DNA of 64,000 nt from Mesorhizobium shangrilense (GCF_040537815.1 NZ_JBEWSZ010000007.1:82273-146272); one strand, 5' to 3'. Positions 35,226 to 45,958 are shown, counted from the first letter of the stretch. Translations and numbers: made by a program. Notes: a model not told the origin generated them from the sequence alone.

Positions 35226-35591
35226 TCACTGCTGGCGGTCGAGGGGCCGCCCCGAGCGATCGAGCACCCGATCGATCTTGCTCGCCATGATGAAATCGTT
35301 CTCGTGCAGTCCTTTGATCTTCTTGGTGCTCAGGGAAACCGTCACATAACCCCAGCCGAAGCTGATGTCGGGGTGATGGCCCTCGGTTTCGGCGAGCTCA
35401 CCGATCTCCTGAACAAGGGCGAGCGCGTCCCGGAAATTGCGGCATCGAAAGCTCCGCTGGATGCGGTGGGCATCGTCACCCAGCTCCCAATCAGGAGCCT
35501 GTGCCTGGAAGCGTTGGGCTTCATCACGCGTGAGCGGTGGGACGCCGCCGCGACAAGGCGTACATGTTTTCTCGGCAAGAGGGTCGGTCAT
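35226..35591 (-). CDS. phhB: 4a-hydroxytetrahydrobiopterin dehydratase (pterin-4a-carbinolamine dehydratase)
   Basis: A 121-residue PCD/DCoH protein. The signature [ET]xxHHPD is present as ETEGHHPDISFGWGYVTVSL, with the catalytic His pair, followed by ST...GLHENDFIMASKID. The N-terminus has the CTPCRGGVPPLTRDEA leader that is common in bacterial members. It recycles the pterin cofactor of aromatic amino acid hydroxylases or acts in pterin metabolism. No hydroxylase is in the window. Upstream lies the nuoD relic and then groEL. Confidence 0.93.
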   Translation of the reverse strand: MTDPLAEKTCTPCRGGVPPLTRDEAQRFQAQAPDWELGDDAHRIQRSFRCRNFRDALALVQEIGELAETEGHHPDISFGWGYVTVSLSTKKIKGLHENDFIMASKIDRVLDRSGRPLDRQQ

Positions 35592-35642
35592 GTTCTTGTC
35601 TCCAAGACCATTTTTAGCAGCAAAAACGACAGCGACGAGCGC

Positions 35643-35702
35643 CTATCGATCGATCTCCCCGAACACGATGTCGAGCGAACCGATGATCGCCGAGATATCG
35701 GC
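35643..35702 (-). pseudogene. nuoD relic: last 19 codons and stop
   Basis: Minus-strand reading gives [19 protein letters not shown] and a TAG stop at 35643-35645. This is the exact C-terminal end of NuoD, nearly the same as [19 protein letters not shown] at the end of the complete nuoD at 43650. Sequence before and after is unrelated, so a second nuoD copy has been almost wholly deleted here, in opposite orientation to the intact one. Confidence 0.85.
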
Positions 35703-35759
35703 TCGTAAATGCCCGCGTCGCTGGCCTTCCGTCGTCCTGGCTATAGTTTCAGGCGCCGC

Positions 35760-37418
<1,659 letters not shown>

Positions 37419-37453
37419 TCAGTCTAGAAATTAGGAGAGCGCAAATCGCCCGG

Positions 37454-37768
37454 TCAGGCGGCTTTCTTGGCCGCTTTGGTCTTCTCGACGATGCCCATAA
37501 TGTCGCTCTCCTTCATGATCAGGAGATCCTCGCCGTCGATCTTGACCTCCGTGCCGGACCATTTGCCGAACAGGATGAGATCGCCGGCCTTGACGTCGAG
37601 CGGGATCAGCTTGCCGCTCTCATCACGCGAGCCCGGGCCGACGGCGATCACTTCGCCTTCCTGAGGCTTTTCCTTGGCGGTGTCGGGAATGATGATTCCG
37701 CCCTTGGATTTGTTGTCGCCTTCAGCGCGCCGAATGACGACGCGGTCGTGGAGTGGTCGGAATTTCAT
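37454..37768 (-). CDS. groES: 10 kDa co-chaperonin GroES
   Basis: A 104-residue co-chaperonin starting [20 protein letters not shown]. The mobile loop region [20 protein letters not shown] is intact, then [20 protein letters not shown], ending in a Lys/Ala tail. The start at 37768 matches the family; the frame upstream is leader sequence. It caps GroEL. The first gene of the operon, 57 bp after the CIRCE. Confidence 0.98.
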   Translation of the reverse strand: MKFRPLHDRVVIRRAEGDNKSKGGIIIPDTAKEKPQEGEVIAVGPGSRDESGKLIPLDVKAGDLILFGKWSGTEVKIDGEDLLIMKESDIMGIVEKTKAAKKAA

Positions 37769-37824
37769 TGGGGGTTCTTTCTGCCGCCGCACATAGAGCG
37801 ACTGCAACACTTAAGATAGCCCCT

Positions 37825-37851
37825 TTGGCACTCGAATGATAGGAGTGCCAA
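37825..37851 (-). promoter_or_regulatory. CIRCE element (HrcA operator) upstream of groES
   Basis: TTGGCACTC (37825-37833), nine-base spacer GAATGATAG, GAGTGCCAA (37843-37851): a perfect inverted repeat of the CIRCE form (consensus TTAGCACTC-N9-GAGTGCTAA, with a symmetric change at one position). It implies repression by HrcA and heat induction. Confidence 0.93.
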
Positions 37852-38094
37852 ATTTTCCAGGCTTGCCTGGCGACGCGTTCATTCACCTGCCGGCAATCGC
37901 CCTGCAGAGTTCGGCGCAACAGATGGTGCAGCTCAGCCCAGCCGACCTCGACGCCGCTCTCGAAAAGGACCTTGGATATTCATGACCGTACCATCCCTCA
38001 TGCAACGCAGCCTTCCCGCGTGGGGAGAGCTTGCCTGCGCTGCGGCTTTCCATGCGAGCCGCTTCAAAAATGATGCTGCGGAACGGCGCTGGCT

Positions 38095-38532
38095 TTATCC
38101 GAGGAACGCGGCGCGCAACCGAGCGAACACGCCGGGCTGTTTCCCGGCACGCACCGCACGGATGTGACGGGCGGCCGTAGCGGCGGTCACCGTCGCGCCA
38201 AAATGACAATAGCAGATGATCTCATGCAATTGCCTGTCGGTCAGTTCGAAGAAGCGCTTTGCTTCGCCGTAGTTGTCGTTTTCCAACCCGGCGGCGCGGA
38301 GGACAGGATCCTCGAAAGCGACTGAGATCGGCGAGCCGTCGCCGCGCATGGCCACGCGTGCTCTAACCGGCTGATACTCGGTCTGAGGCAGTGTCGAGAG
38401 ACGCCGGTCAGGGTTCCGTTCGAGGAGCTCTGCCCAGCGTTCAAGACGTTCGCTGCGCGACATGGCTTGGCGCGGGTAGCCCTGATCGATTTCGGCGACG
38501 ATCTGCAGTTGCTCGATCGTCTGGTGCTTCAT
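38095..38532 (-). CDS. Hypothetical protein, conserved in style with rhizobial proteins
   Basis: A 145-residue soluble protein: EQLQIVAEIDQGYPRQAMSR, SERLERWAELLERNPDRRLS, FEDPVLRAAGLENDNYGEAK, then FFELTDRQLHEIICYCHFGA and a basic C-terminus. The ATG at 38532 follows a plausible AGGAGGCC site. Predicted mostly helical with no membrane part or signal. The operon partner is not evident. Genuine gene, unknown function. Confidence 0.72.
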   Translation of the reverse strand: MKHQTIEQLQIVAEIDQGYPRQAMSRSERLERWAELLERNPDRRLSTLPQTEYQPVRARVAMRGDGSPISVAFEDPVLRAAGLENDNYGEAKRFFELTDRQLHEIICYCHFGATVTAATAARHIRAVRAGKQPGVFARLRAAFLG

Positions 38533-38891
38533 GTTGGCCTCCTATTCGAACAATAGTTGGTCCACGTATTTCCTACTTATACCCTGAGGCCAGCGTGACT
38601 CCAGCGGATCGTGAAGTCCAATCACGATGATGCCTGGAGGGCTTCGTTCACGCAGATGTGGAGGCTTCGCAAAGATCCGGCCATTAATTTGGCGAACGCG
38701 GTCAAACGCGCGGCTGTTCGACGATGTTGGTCTGGAGTCCGTGCGATCGAGGTGATCGACGGGCAGAGTCTGTGCTGGAGTAGCCCGCTCCATTGCTGGC
38801 CGGGCAGCGGGATCGAGGGAGTGGCAGTTTAGCTTCGAAACCGCCGAAGGCCGGGCTGATGTGGAGTTCTCCGCCCGGTCGTTAGGCCCTT
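38533..38891. other. No recognised feature
   Basis: About 360 bp without a convincing reading frame. It includes the probable leader of the gene at 38532. No hairpin terminator was seen. Confidence 0.4.
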
Positions 38892-39098
38892 GTGGCTCCA
38901 GTGTACGACTTCCGGCACGACCTAGCGCCTGGCTACTCAGTAGGATCGCAGTTTGTCCGTGTCGAAACCATTATCGAAGTTACCCGGCCCGATGGCGGAG
39001 TGTTGCGGATTGCGCGCGATCCAAGGACCGGTCCGTCCAACAAGTTGAGCGGAAGCCATCTCAAAAGCGGTCCAGGCTGTGCGTCGTCAGGATCGTAG
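38892..39098 (+). CDS. Possible small hypothetical protein
   Basis: A GTG-start 68-codon frame: APVYDFRHDLAPGYSVGSQF, VRVETIIEVTRPDGGVLRIA, RDPRTGPSNKLS. The first 48 residues read as a small beta-rich protein; the tail is poor. No family recognised, and there is no strong ribosome site. Confidence 0.3.
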   Translation: MAPVYDFRHDLAPGYSVGSQFVRVETIIEVTRPDGGVLRIARDPRTGPSNKLSGSHLKSGPGCASSGS

Positions 39099-39190
39099 CC
39101 GAACCAGCGAAACAGCCAATCAGGTGTCCCTTCCTTCGACCTTTAGAGACTGAGCAGTCAGCTGCCTCCAAGCGAAAATGACGATCGCTC

Positions 39191-39310
39191 TCACTGCTGT
39201 GGCGCTGGTATCGGTGTGCCGCCAAACCAACCAGCCGCATACGCAATCGCGACCAATACCACGATCACGGCTACCACGCCGTACCAGAGGCGCCTGTCCT
39301 TGAGATCCAT
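39191..39310 (-). CDS. Very small membrane protein (39 residues)
   Basis: ATG 39310 is preceded by a near-perfect AGGAGGT at the right distance. The 39-residue product has a charged start MDLKDRRLW, one transmembrane helix YGVVAVIVVLVAIAYAAGWF and a Pro-rich tail. Short single-helix proteins like this are common beside stress and envelope genes in rhizobia. The strong ribosome site makes translation likely; function unknown. Confidence 0.7.
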   Translation of the reverse strand: MDLKDRRLWYGVVAVIVVLVAIAYAAGWFGGTPIPAPQQ

Positions 39311-39566
39311 CGTTACCTCCTGCCCGCTACGTGTTGGCCACTGTGCGAATTCCTTGAACCTTTGGCCGTCATTTCCCAGATGAGCGACCCATTTGCCCTC
39401 TGGTAGGCACACAGTAGGCTGGATAAGGGTCTTTGAGACGCGCGCAATACGACCGCGCCGGCATGATCGCCAGCGGCCGCGACCGATGCCATCCAGCGCC
39501 CGTGTGATCGAAGCGGCGCGCGTTATCCTGATCTTCCAGCACGGCTCCGCGCAGCCGCACCCCTCA

Positions 39567-40241
39567 TTAGACCGTTTCGAGCCGACTGAACCGAACTGGG
39601 ATGAGTTTCCGAGTCTTGAGTTGCCCTGCCGCATCCTTGTCGATGACAGTCAGCAACTGTACTTTTTCAGATCCCACAGGCAGAACCAGGCGTCCCCCTG
39701 GCTTGAGCTGCTCAAGCAAAGCCGGCGGCGTCGGCTCAGCCGCCACCGTGACCAGGATCTTCTCGAATGGGGCGTGCTCAGGCCAGCCACGAGACCCGTC
39801 TCCGACACGAATGCCGACATTGGAGGAGCCGAGGCCCTGCAGGAGAGACCCGGCATAGCTTGCGAATTCTTCGATGATTTCGACGCTCCAAACTTGCCCG
39901 GCGAGTTCCGCGAGGATTGCGGCTTGGTAGCCCAGGCCGGTGCCGATCTCCAGCACTGCCTCGTGCGGTTGGGGAGCAAGGAGATCGGTCATGAGAGCGA
40001 CGATGAAGGGCTGCGAGACGGTTTTGTCGAAGCCGATCGGCAGCGGCATGTCCTCGTAGGCATAAGGCGCAAACGGGGCTGGCACGAAGCGATGCCGCGG
40101 CACCCGCCGCATCGCTGGCATCACCCGCTCATCGAGCGTCGCCTTGCCGAGTTCTTCGCTTGCAAGGTCGGCCTGGATTGCAATCACCTCGACCATGTGC
40201 CTGCGTAGAACCGCGAGGTGCTCTTCGTTCATCGGCTTCAT
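39567..40241 (-). CDS. pcm: Protein-L-isoaspartate(D-aspartate) O-methyltransferase
   Basis: A 224-residue SAM-dependent methyltransferase that starts repair of isomerised Asp/Asn. Family motifs: RVPRHRFVPAPFAPYAYEDM, the DKTVSQPFIVALMTDLL substrate loop with its conserved Ser, VLEIGTGLGYQAAILAELAG as SAM motif I, and ILVTVAAEPTPPALLEQLKP with GGRLVLPVG as later motifs. Length is normal. ATG 40241 or the ATG three codons further could start. No neighbour functionally linked. Confidence 0.94.
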   Translation of the reverse strand: MKPMNEEHLAVLRRHMVEVIAIQADLASEELGKATLDERVMPAMRRVPRHRFVPAPFAPYAYEDMPLPIGFDKTVSQPFIVALMTDLLAPQPHEAVLEIGTGLGYQAAILAELAGQVWSVEIIEEFASYAGSLLQGLGSSNVGIRVGDGSRGWPEHAPFEKILVTVAAEPTPPALLEQLKPGGRLVLPVGSEKVQLLTVIDKDAAGQLKTRKLIPVRFSRLETV

Positions 40242-40423
40242 GACGGTGGGGCGTTCCTCAACCAGTCTGCTGCCTGATAGCCTTATACCCTGTTCGTCTT
40301 GTCACAGTAACCATGTCGTCGAGAACGCGGCTTCGGTTGGGGCGGGTTGTACCGCCCTGCTATTTCGTCCCCGTCCTTGGTGCTCTCCCGTTCCTCGCAC
40401 CGGGGGGTGGAACGGCGTGCGCA

Positions 40424-40531
40424 TCAGAAGCTCGCCAGCCAGGCGACAACACCGATATTGCGGATCGCCAGCCAGTTGAGCACCAATAGGCCGAACGCCA
40501 AAACGACGCCGAACCCTGCGCTGTCGCTCAC
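40424..40531 (-). CDS. Possible very small membrane protein (35 residues)
   Basis: A GTG at 40531 after AAGGAG (short spacing) could start SDSAGFGVVLAFGLLVLNWL AIRNIGVVAWLASF, mostly one hydrophobic helix. Similar in kind to the 39-residue protein at 39191. The frame extends upstream without other starts, so this remains tentative. Confidence 0.3.
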   Translation of the reverse strand: MSDSAGFGVVLAFGLLVLNWLAIRNIGVVAWLASF

Positions 40532-40786
40532 CGGCTCCTTCCCGTGCTGATCGTGCGTGATCTGGTGATTGACGATGACCGAACCTGGGCGAGCCAGCAG
40601 CGCTATTCGCGCTGCAGGCGAGGCGAGGGCGAACGCCGGCACAGCCGGCGCGGCGCTTCCGTTGCATTTACGCCGCCTCCGGACCGTCACTACGGCGCTG
40701 TTTGGATGCGCGTTCCGGCCTCCGCTTCCGCCGAGGCCAGCAGTAGCGGCTCATTTCTCGAGCTTCCACGGACAACCGGAATAAAG

Positions 40787-41584
40787 CTAAAAATCGCGAC
40801 TCGGTCCGTAGTCGCCGATTGGCGCGACATGCGAGACCAAGCCGGTCTCGGGCGACCAGGCGTGGAGCGCAAAGCCCGGAGGCTCGAGGATAAATCGGGT
40901 GGGCTGGCCCGGGCGAAGATCAAGCGCCAGCTGATGCGCCACTCCGGGCACAACGAAGCCGACCGTGCCGGCCCAGCGACGGGTGATGGGGCGATGGTGA
41001 TGGCCGGCGACCACGCATTCAATTTCAGGATGGCTTTCGACAAGCCCCGCGAATGCGCTGTCGGTTCGGCACATCGTCGCGTCCATCCCGCTGACACCGG
41101 TAACGAAGGGTGGGTGATGCATGAAGACCAGCGTCGGGCGACCGTCGCCTTCAGCGAGACGATCGGCAAACCAAGCCGCTCGTGCGGCGCAGATAGCACC
41201 GCCGACCTTTTCCGGCACCACCGTGTCGAGGCCGATGAGCCGAACTGGAAAATCCTCGACAACGTAATGCAGAAAATCCTCAGCTTGGCGCAGATAGGGA
41301 TAGGCCGCGGCGAGGCCATCGCGCATCGCCTCGCGCCGGTCGTGATTGCCCGGAATAACGAATACCGGCATTGCCAGGCGCGACAAGATATCAACCACGA
41401 GACCGTACTCGTCCGGGCTCCCGCTATCGGCAAGATCGCCCGTGACGAGGACGCAATCGGGAACAGGGTCCAGGGCAGCGATCGTGGCAATGGCGCGCCG
41501 CGTCATGGCATTGGTGTCGATGCCAGCATATACCATTTGGCCAACGGGATGGACATGGAAGTCGCTAATCTGCGCAACGAGCAT
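40787..41584 (-). CDS. Calcineurin-like metallophosphoesterase (CpdA-type)
   Basis: A 265-residue class III phosphodiesterase-like enzyme. The metal motifs are in order: AQISDFHVHP (DxH), VLVTGDLADSG (GD), VFVIPGNHDRRE (GNHD), TLVFMHHPPFVTG, and VVAGHHHRPITR (GHxH). The layout is that of cAMP phosphodiesterase CpdA, Rv0805 or glycerophosphodiesterase GpdQ. Cytoplasmic, no signal. ATG 41584 starts at the family N-terminus. Substrate not certain. Confidence 0.92.
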   Translation of the reverse strand: MLVAQISDFHVHPVGQMVYAGIDTNAMTRRAIATIAALDPVPDCVLVTGDLADSGSPDEYGLVVDILSRLAMPVFVIPGNHDRREAMRDGLAAAYPYLRQAEDFLHYVVEDFPVRLIGLDTVVPEKVGGAICAARAAWFADRLAEGDGRPTLVFMHHPPFVTGVSGMDATMCRTDSAFAGLVESHPEIECVVAGHHHRPITRRWAGTVGFVVPGVAHQLALDLRPGQPTRFILEPPGFALHAWSPETGLVSHVAPIGDYGPSRDF

Positions 41585-42047
41585 GGAAAGAAGTCCAAGT
41601 GGAGGGATAAGGGGGCGCCGGTTGGCGCCCGTGCGGTGAATGGAGTGGCGCCGATGCGGATCGGTACCTTACCTGCTCCGAAGCCGTGAGCTTTCGGAGC
41701 CCTGCTATCTCATCAGAGCCTGAGTTTCCAGGCAAGGCGTTCGGCCCATCCTCGGGGGGAGACCGGTAATTTTGCGGGGGTAAATTCCGCCCCTTGATCG
41801 AGGTAATCCATTCGATCGTCGCGACGAAAACGACCGTGTTGGATCGGACCTTGCTGCCAATCCCTGTAGACACTACCCCAGCAAAATTACCGCTCTCACG
41901 ATTTACATGTCCAAGGCAACAGCTCCGAGGCACGGCTTTCACCATTTGGCCACATCTGTAGCAGCCGAGGGCCACAACTAAGGGATACTCTTTGTTGCCA
42001 TCAAGATGATCCTCCTTCGAGCAAACGGGAACGGAAAGATCGTGCGC
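41585..42047. other. No recognised gene
   Basis: About 460 bp; a long minus-strand frame crosses it, but its composition (Ser, Pro and Arg rich, no motif) suggests a shadow. No promoter or hairpin recognised. Confidence 0.4.
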
Positions 42048-42181
42048 ATGCTGACGACAATCGCCGTCCTTTTGGCACTCGGCTGGCGTCGCCAGTTTAC
42101 GCTCAATCCCCGGGCGCGCAACTTCCCCAAGATGTAACCCAGGCTCCGGCAATTTCGTGTGACCAGACTTCACGAGCGTAG
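42048..42181 (+). pseudogene. Small secreted protein broken by a frameshift
   Basis: From ATG 42048 the first frame gives MLTTIAVLLALG, a signal-peptide core. A second frame then gives LASPVYAQSPGAQLPQDVTQ and APAISCDQTSRA ending in TAG at 42179-42181. Together they form a normal signal peptide with an AxA-like cleavage site and a short mature part. One base is missing or extra near 42,083-42,088. Confidence 0.4.
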
Positions 42182-42459
42182 CGGTCATCGACATCGAGGA
42201 TTTGCCTCCGGAATAGATCGGAGGTCGATGCCGTGATTGCCCAAACGAGCTCGGAAGAGTGGTATATCCTGCAAAGTTCGATCGATGCGACGCCACCTGC
42301 CGTGTCGGTGTCGGCAGCGGTCGGGCTGGATTCGTCGCATGTGGTCGCTCATCGGTAACGATGGCCCAGACGACGACTTGATTTGATCGCCGGTCAGGCG
42401 CCGCACTTTGCATCGGGCGTTCGAGATCGACTGCGAATTACGAGGCCGGAAGGATTGCC

Positions 42460-43650
42460 ATGGCCGAGGCCGCAATTCGCAACTTCACCATCAATTTCGG
42501 ACCGCAGCATCCGGCCGCGCATGGTGTCTTGCGGCTCGTGCTTGAACTCGATGGCGAGGTCGTCAAGCGCGTCGATCCGCATATCGGCCTGCTGCATCGC
42601 GGGACCGAGAAGCTCATAGAGCACAAGAACTATCTGCAGGCCCTGCCCTATTTCGACCGGCTCGACTACGTCGCGCCGATGAATCAGGAGCATGCATTCT
42701 GCCTCGCCGTCGAGAAGCTGCTCGAAATATCGGTTCCGCGACGCGGACAGCTCATCCGTGTCCTTTTTTGCGAAATCGGCCGACTTCTGTCGCACCTTCT
42801 CAATGTGACGACGCAAGCCATGGATATCGGCGCGCTGACCCCGCCGCTCTGGGGTTTTGCCGAACGCGAGAAGCTGATGGTCTTCTACGAGCGCGCTTCC
42901 GGCGCCCGCATGCACGCGAATTATTTCCGGGTCGGCGGCGTGCATCAGGATCTGCCTCCGAAGCTTCTGGACGACATCTGGGATTTCTGTGACCCGTTCC
43001 TCAAGGTCTGCGACAATCTCGAAGTGCTGCTCACAGACAACCGCATCTTCAAGCAACGCAACGTCGATATCGGCGTGATCGGTCTTCACGATGCCTGGGC
43101 TTGGGGCTTCTCCGGCGTGATGGTACGCGGATCGGGCGCGGCCTGGGATTTGCGCAAGGCGCAGCCATATGAATGTTACCCCGAGATGGATTTCGACATT
43201 CCCATCGGCAAGAACGGGGACTGCTATGACCGCTATCTCGTCCGCATGGAGGAAATGCGCCAGTCGGTGCGGATCATGAAGCAATGCCTGGAAAAATTAC
43301 GGTCGCCGGAAGGCCGGGGCCCGGTCGCACTTCCAAATCAAAAGATCACGCCACCGTCGCGTGCCGAGATGAAACGCTCGATGGAAGCGACGATCCATCA
43401 TTTCAAACTTTACACGGAAGGGCATCACGTGCCCGCCGGGCAGGTATACGCTGCGGTCGAAGCACCGAAGGGTGAGTTCGGCGTTTATTTGATTTCCGAT
43501 GGCAGCAATGTTCCGTACCGGTGCAAAATCCGAGCACCCTCCTTCGCCCATCTGCAGGCAATGGATTTCTTGTGTCGGGGCCACATGATCGCCGATGTCT
43601 CTGCGATCATTGGTTCGCTCGACATCGTGTTCGGTGAGATCGATCGTTAA
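42460..43650 (+). CDS. nuoD: NADH-quinone oxidoreductase subunit D, stand-alone copy
   Basis: A 396-residue 49 kDa-type subunit of complex I, essentially full length. It has [20 protein letters not shown] (quinone-site loop with the His), [32 protein letters not shown], and the C-terminal end [11 protein letters not shown]. In the enzyme it forms the quinone site at the junction of the peripheral and membrane arms. Normally nuoD lies between nuoC and nuoE; here there are no other nuo genes, apart from an NDUFA9-like gene 8 kb away and a 19-codon nuoD relic. It may be a transferred paralogue. ATG 42460 follows GGAAGGATT. Confidence 0.96.
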   Translation: MAEAAIRNFTINFGPQHPAAHGVLRLVLELDGEVVKRVDPHIGLLHRGTEKLIEHKNYLQALPYFDRLDYVAPMNQEHAFCLAVEKLLEISVPRRGQLIRVLFCEIGRLLSHLLNVTTQAMDIGALTPPLWGFAEREKLMVFYERASGARMHANYFRVGGVHQDLPPKLLDDIWDFCDPFLKVCDNLEVLLTDNRIFKQRNVDIGVIGLHDAWAWGFSGVMVRGSGAAWDLRKAQPYECYPEMDFDIPIGKNGDCYDRYLVRMEEMRQSVRIMKQCLEKLRSPEGRGPVALPNQKITPPSRAEMKRSMEATIHHFKLYTEGHHVPAGQVYAAVEAPKGEFGVYLISDGSNVPYRCKIRAPSFAHLQAMDFLCRGHMIADVSAIIGSLDIVFGEIDR

Positions 43651-43833
43651 GCCGAGTTGCACATCTCGGCTGCTGGAAGATAGGCCTACAATCGCAGGAT
43701 CATCCGTGGTTTATCGAAGTCGGGCAAAAAAAGCCCGCCGGAGTGCGTCTCTCTGGCCTGCTGCCGGTTCAGCGGACAGGCAGCAGGCCAAGTTGACCCT
43801 ACCCAGCCGTCAGGGAATGACAAATTCGAAAAG

Positions 43834-43876
43834 AACGGCTCGCCCTTTCACAAGGCGGGCCGTTCCTTCGCTTTTT
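43834..43876 (+). terminator. Terminator-like hairpin downstream of nuoD
   Basis: AACGGCTCGCC (43834-43844) pairs with GGCGGGCCGTT (43854-43864) around nine bases, with one G-T pair, and is followed by CCTTCGCTTTTTA. It is 184 bp after the nuoD stop. Confidence 0.6.
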
Positions 43877-44051
43877 ACAGAAGATACGAAAACGCCGCTC
43901 GACCGGAAGGGAGCGGCGTTTATCAAGTGTGGCGTCCTAACCCCTAGACGAAACCCTGATTGGTCGGGGCCGCCGGACTCGAACCGACGTTTCCAGCTTG
44001 TTCGCTATCAACCTTTAGATGGTGTTCTCCCGTCGTCCTTGCAAGCGCCAT
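43871..44051 (-). repeat. Duplicated 180 bp segment with tRNA-like 3' end, copy 2
   Basis: Direct copy of 32747-32926 (about 90% identical). On the minus strand GTCGGTTCGAGTCCGGC forms a T-arm and is followed by GGCCCCGACCA, ending at 43961. The same terminator stem (AAACGCCGCTC at 43890-43900 with GAGCGGCGTTT at 43911-43921) lies beyond it. The T-loop is better here (TTCGAGT) than in copy 1. No 5' tRNA half was found. With copy 1 it bounds 11.1 kb. Confidence 0.55.
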
Positions 44052-44722
44052 AGCATCCTTCCGAAATCCATCCTTAGGTCTCGTCGACCTCAGCGCCGGC
44101 GGCCGGCGGCGCTCCAAGGAAGAACGGCGTATAAGCCGCAGTCCTGCGGGCGTCCGCGACAGCGGACGAATGTCGCACGTAGGACGAAGGAAATTCGCCC
44201 CCGCCGCGGGCGGTGAGCAGGACAGCCGTAGGAGCGTCAGCATAGCGCCGGCCGCAGGACGGGACGCGGGACCGACTGTCCCGTCCACGGTGGCCCAAAT
44301 GTTGTGCGGATTTGCGCTGTTTGGTCGTGGCTGCGACGCGGCGTCCGATTCACAGTGTCGGAGTATCATCCAATATAGCGGTGCTGGAATTCCGAATCTG
44401 AGGAACGCGGGGAAAGGCGATAGCGCCCCCCATCATCCACCACATCAATCTCATGAGCCGAAGCATCCTATCCGTCCCGAAAAAGGCGGCCATCGGTCAC
44501 CGCATCATCATCGAGCAGACTTCAATGGCATTTTTTCCACAGAGGGCGCATCGAAATTGGTACGATCTCTTGTGCTTCCGTAGTGCTTCCGCGCAAAAAA
44601 CGCGAGGACAATTGTCAAAATCATCCTCAGCTAACTATCTGATATTTATTCTGGGGAACTCTTTCGCATCGACGACGTTTTAGATAAGCAGAAATAGTGC
44701 CCCAATCAGAGAGGACTTGGCT
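44052..44722. other. Intergenic stretch without a recognised gene
   Basis: The first half (44,070-44,300) is very GC-rich with several short GGACG/CGTCC inverted repeats, e.g. GTCCGC with GCGGAC near 44,150. The second half (44,450-44,700) is AT-richer and probably holds the promoter of the secreted His/Tyr-rich gene. No reading frame is convincing. Confidence 0.45.
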
Positions 44723-45151
44723 ATGAAGTTCCTGTCCTGCATGGCGGCCGCCTTAGTATCAACCTTTGCGCTAACAAGCGCTGTTTCGGTTGATGCCGCA
44801 CCGATGTTCTTGCCTAAGGCACAAAGTGTTCAGCCTGGTGTTATCCAAATTCGGGATGGCGTCAGATGGCGCCACCACTTTCGGGGAAGCGGCAATTATG
44901 AACGGTACAGGGGTTACTATCGGCCGGGATACGGCGGATATGACGACTCCTTCCCAAGCGGAATTGTGGCCGGAGCACTGATTGGCAGCATGTATTACGG
45001 TGGCGGTTATTACGGCGACGACCCGTATTACGAGGCGCAATATCGTCCGTACTACTACCGATACCACCACCGGCATCACCACCGATACTACTACCACCAC
45101 CGGTACCACCACCACAGGCACTACTACCACAGGCACTACTACCGCTACTGA
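44723..45151 (+). CDS. Secreted His/Tyr-rich protein
   Basis: A 142-residue exported protein. The signal peptide MKFLSCMAAALVSTFALTSA is cut near VDAAP. The middle is Arg/Gly/Tyr rich with FPSGIVAGALIGSMYYGGGY, and the last 45 residues are almost only His, Tyr and Arg, encoded by CAC/TAC-type repeats at about 45,040-45,150. Such tails could bind metals (Zn, Cu, Ni) or pack in the envelope. Start at ATG 44723 with GAGAGG upstream. It is convergent with another His-rich exported protein at 45244. Function unknown. Confidence 0.78.
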   Translation: MKFLSCMAAALVSTFALTSAVSVDAAPMFLPKAQSVQPGVIQIRDGVRWRHHFRGSGNYERYRGYYRPGYGGYDDSFPSGIVAGALIGSMYYGGGYYGDDPYYEAQYRPYYYRYHHRHHHRYYYHHRYHHHRHYYHRHYYRY

Positions 45152-45172
45152 AATACGACACGTTATCGCATT

Positions 45173-45200
45173 TGGCCCGCTACCTCACGGTGGCGGGCCA
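45173..45200. terminator. Hairpin between the two His-rich genes
   Basis: TGGCCCGC (45173-45180) pairs with GCGGGCCA (45193-45200), 12-base loop. No T-run, but the position between convergent genes fits a bidirectional transcription end. Confidence 0.45.
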
Positions 45201-45243
45201 CTGCGTTCGTCGGCGCGTTGAGGTGGACTTGGGATTTTGATCA

Positions 45244-45528
45244 CTAGCCGTTGTTTTCGATAACGACTGGATGGTCCCTGTGGTGATAACGGGTCGAGAC
45301 GACGACGCTATCTGAACGGTGATGCCGTCTTCCATGATCATCGAAGGCAATCTGGCCGTGGTGGCGGTGATGCAGGCGATGGCCGTCCTCGTTGATCACC
45401 ACGTCGTTGTTGTTTTGGCGATGATGGTGATGTCGATGGGCCTGGATGACCAAGTCACCCTCGGCTGCAGAAGCGAGTGAAGGCGCGGCCAAGCTCAGCG
45501 CCAATGCGGCCAAAATTATTGTTTTCAT
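45244..45528 (-). CDS. Secreted His-rich protein
   Basis: A 94-residue exported protein. The signal peptide MKTIILAALALSLAAPSLAS is followed by AAEGD. The mature part is His-rich (QAHRHHHHRQNNNDVV, RLHHRHHGQIAFDDHGRRHH) with alternating acidic residues, which suggests metal or acid buffering in the periplasm. ATG 45528, preceded by GGAGAAC. It is convergent with the His/Tyr-rich gene; the two may respond to the same stress. Function is inferred from composition only. Confidence 0.75.
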   Translation of the reverse strand: MKTIILAALALSLAAPSLASAAEGDLVIQAHRHHHHRQNNNDVVINEDGHRLHHRHHGQIAFDDHGRRHHRSDSVVVSTRYHHRDHPVVIENNG

Positions 45529-45733
45529 TGAGAGTTCTCCAAATAGGTCCCCTTCGCCGAGGTAAACCCCATTCGCACACTTTGGTTCCGGAACGCCCAA
45601 GAGACAGGCGCGCGGCGCTGGCATGTCGGCCGACTATAACGTTACCAAACTGTAATGTTGCCGCAAAGCGTCAGACAGATCGCCTCGTCACAGTGTCCAT
45701 GGCCGATACGAGCCAAGTGGAGGAAAATAAAAA

Positions 45734-45958
45734 ATGTACAAGAAACTTCTTTCCGCAGCGATTCTAGTGATTCTCGCAACCGCTCCCGCACTTTCGGCGA
45801 CAGAATATTTCGTCGCCCAGAAAGCAAGTGACAAGACGTGTTCCGTCGCCAAAATCAAGCCTGACGGCAAGACCGTGATGATGGTCGGCAAGACATCTTA
45901 CAAAACCGAGGCCGAAGCTACGGCGGCGATGAAAGCAGCCACCGAATGCAAGAAGTAG
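45734..45958 (+). CDS. Small secreted protein
   Basis: A 74-residue exported protein. The signal MYKKLLSAAILVILATAPAL ends SATEYF; the mature part is KASDKTCSVAKIKPDGKTVM MVGKTSYKTEAEATAAMKAA-like with two Cys residues that could form a disulphide. Many similar short proteins occur in Rhizobiales. ATG follows GGAGGAAAATAAAAA. No known function. Confidence 0.8.
   Translation: MYKKLLSAAILVILATAPALSATEYFVAQKASDKTCSVAKIKPDGKTVMMVGKTSYKTEAEATAAMKAATECKK

Noticed and set aside
41565..42413. 282-codon minus-strand frame
   Set aside because: No motif, poor composition, and it covers a plausible plus-strand signal-peptide remnant.
43961..44051. Complete tRNA gene at the repeat
   Set aside because: T-arm, acceptor and CCA are present, but no matching 5' acceptor strand, D-arm or convincing anticodon arm could be found. 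A permuted tmRNA was also considered; the G3-U70 alanine signature is absent.
43960..44583. Plus-strand frame with AAGLEPTFPACS-type start
   Set aside because: This text is the usual false product of reading through an antisense tRNA 3' end.
45055..45150. Short repeats at the His/Tyr-rich gene as a CRISPR or satellite
   Set aside because: The repeats are codon repeats (CAC, TAC) in frame with the protein; there are no spacers.
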